DNA from: Streptomyces cyaneogriseus subsp. noncyanogenus
GTDB taxonomy: Bacteria; Actinomycetota; Actinomycetes; Streptomycetales; Streptomycetaceae
Reading direction: 5' to 3'
Length of the DNA: 64,000 nucleotides
Assembly (NCBI RefSeq): GCF_000931445.1
Contig: NZ_CP010849.1
Coordinates: 2,542,001-2,606,000 of the forward strand
Every line of letters starts with the position of its first letter. The first letter of the stretch is position 1. The notes beneath the pieces were generated by a model. It was not told the DNA's origin, did no database searches, and saw nothing but the letters and a program-made list of their open reading frames with translations. This document shows positions 58,853-64,000 of this stretch, piece after piece. A program made the position numbers and the translations under genes.

Positions 58853-58922
58853 GTGTCTGCCTCCTCGTCAGGTTCCCGCCACATGCGAGCGTCCCGCACG
58901 GAGCGTGATGCGGGAAGGGGGT

Positions 58923-58940
58923 GTGGCCCGATCAGGCCAC
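58923..58940 (-). terminator. Terminator after dgt
   Basis: GTGGCC / GGCCAC hairpin with a 6-nt loop, downstream of the dgt stop on the minus strand and before the oxidoreductase start. Confidence 0.5.
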
Positions 58941-58984
58941 GCTCGGTCACGTTCGGGTGCCCGAGGTCACCGGTCCCGCCCGTG

Positions 58985-60277
58985 TCATAGGTGCCCCGTC
59001 AGACGGGCGTGAAGCGAGCGGGCGGAGGCGTCGGTGAGGGAGGCGATCTGGTCGACGATCACCCGCTTGCGGGCGCGGTCGTCGCCGGCCCGGGCGAACA
59101 GGGCGCGGAACTGGGGGTCCAGTCCGTCGGGGGCGCGGGCGGTGAGCGCCTCGGCCAGTTCGGCGACGACGATCCGCTGGTCGGCGCGGAGCCGGGTCTG
59201 CTCGTCGCGCTGCATCACGTACCGGTCGGCGATCGCCTTGAGGACGGCGCACTCCATGCGGGCCGGCCGCGGTACGACCAGCTCGGCGCCGTACCGGGTG
59301 AGCCGGCCGCCGCCGTACGCCTGGCGCGTGGCGCCCTCGGCGGCGAGGCAGAAGCGGCCGATGAGCTGGCTGGTGGCGTCCTTCAGGCGGGCCTGGGCGA
59401 CGGCCGAGCCGTCGTAGCCGTGCGGCCACCACTCCTGGTCCAGGAGCCGGTCGAGGGCCTCGGCGAGTTCCTCCGGGTCGGTGCCGGGCGGGGCGTACCG
59501 CCCGATCGCGACCTCGAAGACGGCCTGGCGCTCGGGGTCGGCGAGCAGGCAGTTGGGGTCGATGTGGCCGGCGTGCAGGCCGTCCTCGACGTCGTGGACC
59601 GAGTAGGCCACGTCGTCGGACCAGTCCATGACCTGGGCCTCGAAGCAGGCGCGGCCGGCGGGGGCGCCCTCGCGGACCCAGGCGAAGACGGGCCGGTCGT
59701 CGTCGTAGACGCCGAACTTGGGCGAGGCCGGGTCGGTGGGGTGGGCGCCGCGGGGCCAGGGGTACTTGGTGGCGGCGTCGAGGGTGGCGCGGGTGAGGTT
59801 CAGGCCGACGCTGACGAGGTCGCCGGTGCCGTGGCCGGCGACGAACCGCTTGGGTTCGATGCGGGTGAGCAGGCGCAGCGACTGGGCGTTGCCCTCGAAG
59901 CCGCCGCAGTCGTGCGCGAACTCGTTCAGCGCCTCTTCGCCGTTGTGGCCGAAGGGCGGGTGGCCCAGGTCGTGGGAGAGGCAGGCCGCCTCCACGAGGT
60001 CGGGGTCGCAGCCGAGGGCGGCGCCGAGCTCCCGGCCGACCTGGGCGCATTCGAGGGAGTGGGTGAGGCGGGTGCGGGGGCTGGCGTCCCAGGCGGTGCC
60101 CATGGAGCCGGGGGTGACCACCTGCGTCTTGCCGGCCAGGCGGCGCAGGGCCGCGGAGTGCAGCACGCGCGCGCGGTCGCGCTGGAAGGCGGTGCGGCCG
60201 GGGCGTTTGTCGGGTTCGGGGGCCCAGCGGGCGACCGACGCCGGGTCGTAGGCGGTGGGGGGTGCGATGCCTTCCAT
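58985..60277 (-). CDS. dgt: Deoxyguanosinetriphosphate triphosphohydrolase-like protein
   Basis: A 430-aa HD-domain enzyme cleaving dNTPs to deoxynucleosides and triphosphate. [28 protein letters not shown] and the metal-binding [14 protein letters not shown] are all present. [19 protein letters not shown] is the second metal-ligand segment. The ATG at 60277 ([11 protein letters not shown]) is preceded by a weak GGGACC. The usual position upstream of dnaG in Streptomyces is maintained. Confidence 0.95.
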   Translation of the reverse strand: MEGIAPPTAYDPASVARWAPEPDKRPGRTAFQRDRARVLHSAALRRLAGKTQVVTPGSMGTAWDASPRTRLTHSLECAQVGRELGAALGCDPDLVEAACLSHDLGHPPFGHNGEEALNEFAHDCGGFEGNAQSLRLLTRIEPKRFVAGHGTGDLVSVGLNLTRATLDAATKYPWPRGAHPTDPASPKFGVYDDDRPVFAWVREGAPAGRACFEAQVMDWSDDVAYSVHDVEDGLHAGHIDPNCLLADPERQAVFEVAIGRYAPPGTDPEELAEALDRLLDQEWWPHGYDGSAVAQARLKDATSQLIGRFCLAAEGATRQAYGGGRLTRYGAELVVPRPARMECAVLKAIADRYVMQRDEQTRLRADQRIVVAELAEALTARAPDGLDPQFRALFARAGDDRARKRVIVDQIASLTDASARSLHARLTGHL

Positions 60278-60359
60278 GGTCCCGACAGTACGGCTTGCCG
60301 CGCCGCGGGAGCCGCGCCGGGGGCCCCGCCCTCGCAGGCGTCGCCCGTACCGGGCGGGG

Positions 60360-61181
60360 TCAGGCGGGGGCGAGGGCCGGTGCCGCGGTGGCGGGGGCCG
60401 CCGTCAGGGCCTCGTCGTAGCGGTGGAGGACCAGGCGGGGCATGGCCGGGTGGGTGGCGAGGGGGGCGGCGGCGATCCAGGGGGCCGCCGCGGCGCATTC
60501 GGCGGCGAAGCGGCCGGGGGCGGTGAAGTAGGAGGCGACGGCGACGCGGTTGCGGCCCCGGGCGGCCAGGGCCCGGACGGCCTCCGGGACGGTGGGGGCG
60601 GCTGCGGAGGCGTAGGCGGGGACGACGGGGACGCCGAGGCGCTCGGCGAGCAGCGCGGCGGTGTGTCCGGTGTCCGTCCGCGCGTCCGGGTCGCGGGAGC
60701 CGGCGGCGGCGAGCACGACGGCGCTCGCGCGCCGGGCCGCGGGGTCGCCGGGGGTGTGCCAGCCGGCCTCGGTGAGGCGGTCGTGCAGGGCCTCGGCGAG
60801 CAGGGGGTGCGGGCCGAGCGGGGCGGCCACGCGGGTGCGGGCCGGTGCGGCGGCGGCCATCTCGGGGATGTCCCGCCGGACGTGGTAGCCCCGGCTGAGC
60901 AGCAGCGGTACGAGGACGGCGTCCCTGTCGCCGAGGGCGGCGAGGGTGGCGGGGAGCAAGGGCTCGTTCAGTTCGATGTGTCCCAGGCGGACCGGCAGGC
61001 CGGGACGCAGTGCGCGGACCCGGTCCAGCAGGGCGCGCACGGTGCTCAGGGCGCGCGGGTCCCGGCTGCCGTGCGCGACGAGGACCAGGGCGGGCCGGTC
61101 GGGGCGGAGCCCGCCGCCGGTCCGGGTGCCGCCGGCCGTCCGGGTGCCGCTGCTGGTCCGGTTCATCAGGTGCGCCGTCAT
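60360..61181 (-). CDS. Sirohydrochlorin chelatase/CbiX family protein
   Basis: A 273-aa metal chelatase-fold protein with two CbiX-like halves. [21 protein letters not shown] carries the catalytic His, [18 protein letters not shown] the second His, and [20 protein letters not shown] starts the second half. It inserts iron or cobalt in siroheme or cobalamin synthesis. A molybdoenzyme of the nitrate reductase class lies 1 kb away on the opposite strand; nitrite and sulphite reductases need siroheme, so a nitrogen or sulphur assimilation context is plausible. Confidence 0.82.
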   Translation of the reverse strand: MTAHLMNRTSSGTRTAGGTRTGGGLRPDRPALVLVAHGSRDPRALSTVRALLDRVRALRPGLPVRLGHIELNEPLLPATLAALGDRDAVLVPLLLSRGYHVRRDIPEMAAAAPARTRVAAPLGPHPLLAEALHDRLTEAGWHTPGDPAARRASAVVLAAAGSRDPDARTDTGHTAALLAERLGVPVVPAYASAAAPTVPEAVRALAARGRNRVAVASYFTAPGRFAAECAAAAPWIAAAPLATHPAMPRLVLHRYDEALTAAPATAAPALAPA

Positions 61182-61478
61182 GTGCCGATGGTGGCGGGGG
61201 GACGTTGCCGCCCCGTTGCGTGGGCGTGTCGGGGGTTTTCCGGCCGTTCACGGGGCGGGGCGGGGCGGATGTGAGCCGCCGTCACCCGCGGCGGCCCGCG
61301 CGGCGCCCCGGCCGCCGGGACGGCCGCCGTGGCCTGCCCCGGCCGCCGCCCTCGCCGGCCCGTCGCGCGGGGGCGCCCGCTCCCGCGGTGAGCCGCCCGT
61401 CCGGCGCCCGCCGGCCTCCGACGGCACCCCGGGCGGCATCGCGATGCCGTCCGCGCCGGAAGGTGCTGCACTCGATGC

Positions 61479-62060
61479 ATGGACCACGACCGGACCGACC
61501 CCGCGGGCGGGCCCCCGGCGTCCCGGCCCGAGCTGATCACCTTCGGCCACGGCACCGCGGACCGGGAGGTGCTGGCCCGGCTGCTGAGGGAAGCCGGTGT
61601 CGTCGCCGTCGTGGACGTCAGGTCCGCTCCCGGCAGCCGGCGGAATCCGGACATGGCACGGCAGCGGCTCGCCCGGTGGATGCCGGACGAGGGCTTCGCC
61701 TACCGCTGGGAGCGGCGCCTGGGCGGGTGGCGCAAGGCGTCGCCGGACTCGCCCGACACGGTCTGGCGCAACGCGTCGTTCCGGGGCTACGCGGCGCACA
61801 CCCGCACCCCGGAGTTCGTCGCCGCCATGGACGAGCTGATGGATCAGGCGGGCCGGCTGCGCACCGCGGTGATGTGCGGCGAAGCGGTGTGGTGGCGCTG
61901 CCACCGGCGGCTGATCGCCGACTTCGCCGTACTGGCCCGCGGCACGGGCGTCCGCCACCTGCTGCACGACGGCCGTCTCACCGCGCACACGCCGACGCCC
62001 GGCGTACGGCTGCGCGGTGACGGCCTCCTCGTGTACGACGGCGGTGATCCGCCGCCCTGA
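61479..62060 (+). CDS. DUF488 family protein
   Basis: A 193-aa soluble protein. ITFGHGTADREVLARLLREAGVVAVVDVRSAPGSRRNPDM and VMCGEAVWWRCHRRLIADFAV are the DUF488 signatures, with conserved His, Arg and Cys. Function unknown, though the fold and Cys suggest an enzyme. The ATG at 61479 is the only reasonable start. The 298-bp stretch upstream (61182-61478) shows no other gene or clear promoter. Confidence 0.85.
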   Translation: MDHDRTDPAGGPPASRPELITFGHGTADREVLARLLREAGVVAVVDVRSAPGSRRNPDMARQRLARWMPDEGFAYRWERRLGGWRKASPDSPDTVWRNASFRGYAAHTRTPEFVAAMDELMDQAGRLRTAVMCGEAVWWRCHRRLIADFAVLARGTGVRHLLHDGRLTAHTPTPGVRLRGDGLLVYDGGDPPP

Positions 62061-62152
62061 CGGCCCCCACCGCACCGGCGCCGCGCCGGCGTCCGGGCGG
62101 GGCACCGGGGGTCCGAGTGCGCGCGGTGCCGGGCTCCTCACGGCGGGCGGGC

Positions 62153-62170
62153 GGTGACGGGGAGGTCACC
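62153..62170. promoter_or_regulatory. Perfect inverted repeat upstream of the molybdoenzyme gene
   Basis: GGTGAC-N6-GTCACC, a perfect 6-bp dyad, followed by two GTAAC elements at 62182 and 62205. It may be a GlnR, Crp or nitrate-regulator site; spacing does not exactly match the GlnR consensus. Confidence 0.35.
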
Positions 62171-62232
62171 GTCCCGGTGGCGTAACAGGGAGCCGTCCGG
62201 GCACGTAACACGCCTGCCGGACGCTGGCCGGC

Positions 62233-64000
62233 ATGCAGAACTCCGCGACGCCCACGCACTGCCCGTACTGCGCCCTGCAGTGCGGGATGAATCTGACGCC
62301 CGCCGCCGACGGGACGGTGGAGGTGACCGAGCGCGCGGACTTCCCCGTCAACCGGGGCGCGCTGTGCGGCAAGGGGCGTACGGCTCCGGCGGTGCTCTCC
62401 TCGCGCCTGCGGCTGACCTCTCCGCTGGTGCGCTCCGGGGACGGCACGCTGGTGCCCGCCTCCTGGGACGAGGCGCTGGACCGGGTGGCGGCGGGCCTGG
62501 CGCGGGCGCGTACCGGGCACGGGCCGGACGCAGTGGGCGTGTTCGGCGGGGGCGGGCTGACCAACGAGAAGGCGTACGCGCTGGGCAAGTTCGCCCGGGT
62601 GGTGCTCGGCACCTCGCAGATCGACTACAACGGCCGGTTCTGCATGTCGTCGGCGGCGGCGGCCGGCATGCAGGCGTTCGGGCTGGACCGGGGGCTGCCG
62701 TTCCCGCTGGAGGACGTCCCGAGGACCGGCTGTGTGATCCTCGTCGGGTCCAACCCGGCCGAGACCATGCCGCCCGCGCTGCGGTACTTCACCGAGCTGC
62801 GTGCCAACGGCGGGACGCTGATCATCGTGGACCCGCGCCGCACCAGGACCGCCGAGCAGGCCGACCTGCACCTGGCGCCCCGGCCGGGGACCGACCTGGC
62901 GCTGGCGCTGGGCCTGCTGCACCTGGTGGTGGCCGAGGGGCGGGTGGACGAGGAGTACGTGCGTGAGCGCACCTCCGGCTGGGAGGAGGCGCGGGCGGCC
63001 GCGATGGCGCACTGGCCGGAGTACGTGGAGCGGATCACGGGGGTGTCCGTTCCGCAGCTCCGGGAGGCGGTGCGGATGTTCTGCGCGCCGCAGGCCGCGA
63101 TGGTGCTCACCGCGCGCGGCCCGGAGCAGCAGTCCAAGGGCACGGACACGGTGGGCGCGTGGATCAACCTGTGCCTGGCGACCGGGCGGGCCGGGCGCCC
63201 CCTGTCGGGGTACGGCTGCCTGACCGGGCAGGGCAACGGGCAGGGCGGGCGCGAACACGGCCAGAAGGCCGACCAGTTGCCCGGCTACCGCAGGCTGACC
63301 GACCCGGCGGCGCGGCGGCACGTGGCCGAGGTGTGGGGCGTGGACCCGGACAGCCTGCCGGGGCCGGGCCGCAGCGCCTACGAGCTGCTCGACGCGCTCG
63401 GCACGGACATCCGCGCGCTGCTGCTGATGGGCTCCAACCCGGTGGTGTCGGCGCCGCGCGCCGCGCATGTGGAGGAGCGCATCCGGTCGCTGGACTTCCT
63501 CGCGGTGTGCGACGTCGTCCTGTCGGAGACGGCGGCCCTCGCGGACGTCGTGCTCCCCGTGACCCAGTGGGCGGAGGAGACCGGCACCACGACCAGCCTG
63601 GAGGGCCGGGTACTGCTGCGGCGGCGGGCGGTCACGCCGCCCGAGGGCGTCCGCAGCGATCTCCAGGTGCTGCACGGGCTGGCCGCCCGGCTGGGCGCGG
63701 ACCGGGGCCTGGAGAAGGGTTTCCCGACCGATCCGGAGGCGGTCTTCGAGGAGCTGCGCCGGGCGAGCGCGGGCGGCCTCGCCGACTACTCCGGGATCAC
63801 CTACCGCAGGCTGGCGGAGGAGAACGGGGTGTTCTGGCCGTGCCCGGCGCCGGCCGGGGCGGACGGCGGCGCACCGGGCGCGGCGGCCGGCGGGGAGGCC
63901 GGTGCCGTGCATCCGGGCACGCCCCGGCTCTTCCTCGACCGGTTCGCCACCGAGGACGGGCGGGCCCGGTTCGCGCCCGTCGCGCACCGGGCGGCCGCGG
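62233..64000 (+). CDS. Assimilatory nitrate reductase-type molybdopterin oxidoreductase (3' end outside window)
   Basis: The first 589 or so codons of a molybdopterin-guanine-dinucleotide enzyme. The N-terminal 4Fe-4S cluster ligands are C10, C13, C17 and C45 (CPYCALQCG, LCGKG with the conserved Lys). DYNGRFCMSSAAAA holds Cys137, the likely molybdenum ligand of the NasA/NapA type. Further landmarks are VGSNPAETMPP, VDPRRTRTA, and GQGNGQGGREHG. There is no Tat signal, so it is cytoplasmic, as expected for assimilatory nitrate reductase. The frame is open to the window end. The ATG has only a weak ribosome site. Confidence 0.88.
   Translation, partial: MQNSATPTHCPYCALQCGMNLTPAADGTVEVTERADFPVNRGALCGKGRTAPAVLSSRLRLTSPLVRSGDGTLVPASWDEALDRVAAGLARARTGHGPDAVGVFGGGGLTNEKAYALGKFARVVLGTSQIDYNGRFCMSSAAAAGMQAFGLDRGLPFPLEDVPRTGCVILVGSNPAETMPPALRYFTELRANGGTLIIVDPRRTRTAEQADLHLAPRPGTDLALALGLLHLVVAEGRVDEEYVRERTSGWEEARAAAMAHWPEYVERITGVSVPQLREAVRMFCAPQAAMVLTARGPEQQSKGTDTVGAWINLCLATGRAGRPLSGYGCLTGQGNGQGGREHGQKADQLPGYRRLTDPAARRHVAEVWGVDPDSLPGPGRSAYELLDALGTDIRALLLMGSNPVVSAPRAAHVEERIRSLDFLAVCDVVLSETAALADVVLPVTQWAEETGTTTSLEGRVLLRRRAVTPPEGVRSDLQVLHGLAARLGADRGLEKGFPTDPEAVFEELRRASAGGLADYSGITYRRLAEENGVFWPCPAPAGADGGAPGAAAGGEAGAVHPGTPRLFLDRFATEDGRARFAPVAHRAAA

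Noticed and set aside
1..64000. CRISPR arrays, rRNA genes, transposases and integrases
   Set aside because: No regularly spaced direct repeats, no rRNA sequence, and no transposase or integrase motifs were seen in any frame.

Overview
The window is high-GC chromosomal DNA with strong G/C bias at third codon positions, GTG/TTG starts, twin-arginine signals, and Streptomyces hallmark genes: a second mreB-like gene (mbl), an HrdA-type principal-sigma paralogue next to dnaG, matB, and rodlin-like secreted proteins. From memory, the matB, S8 peptidase, mbl and hrdA order resembles the S. coelicolor SCO2444-SCO2465 stretch. I read it as the core chromosome of a Streptomyces species, with accessory patches.

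Layout. 1-4.5 kb: end of a monosaccharide ABC permease, aldose 1-epimerase, and a GH43 pair on the minus strand. 4.6-8.8 kb: a lipoprotein/ankyrin pair and a GH35-fold protein whose catalytic residues look lost. 8.8-10.3 kb: a MocR regulator. 10.4-12.1 kb: three related small secreted proteins (rodlin-like). 12.2-13.5 kb: B3/B4-domain protein and LysE exporter. 13.7-19.4 kb: an arabino-oligosaccharide import and degradation operon. 19.6-26 kb: an array of HExxH (IrrE/ImmA-like) proteins and three paralogous multi-TM proteins, followed by a flavin monooxygenase. 26-27.6 kb: SMP-30 lactonase and an IclR regulator. 27.7-35.8 kb: a hypothetical protein, FadR-type GntR, matB, a fused carboxyltransferase and a secreted subtilase. 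36.2-38.7 kb: mbl and a GAF sensor with a degenerate kinase. 38.7-44.5 kb: a partner-switching module (MEDS-ATPase, STAS, STAS-ANTAR) beside a diiron/hemerythrin/DUF2243/CtaG operon with a SigB-type promoter. 44.5-47.4 kb: a broken methyltransferase and a membrane NACHT NTPase. 47.7-48.1 kb: three tRNAs. 48.3-64 kb: YtxH-like protein, FGGY kinase, heterodimeric ABC exporter, hrdA-like sigma, dnaG, FAD reductase, dgt, CbiX-like chelatase, DUF488 protein, and the start of an assimilatory nitrate-reductase-type molybdoenzyme.

How the genes fit together. A 16-bp palindrome, GTTCGANATNTCGAAC-like, lies about 21-23 bp downstream of the -10 box at three promoters: the GH43 pair, the sugar ABC/GH43/GH51 operon, and the IclR/SMP-30 operon. 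This suggests one IclR-controlled arabinan regulon spread over 23 kb. The HExxH/membrane array is tightly coupled by 4-bp overlaps, has no assigned function, and is the best candidate here for an undescribed system. The three C-x19-C secreted proteins, two sharing a nearly identical 5' leader, are a second candidate.
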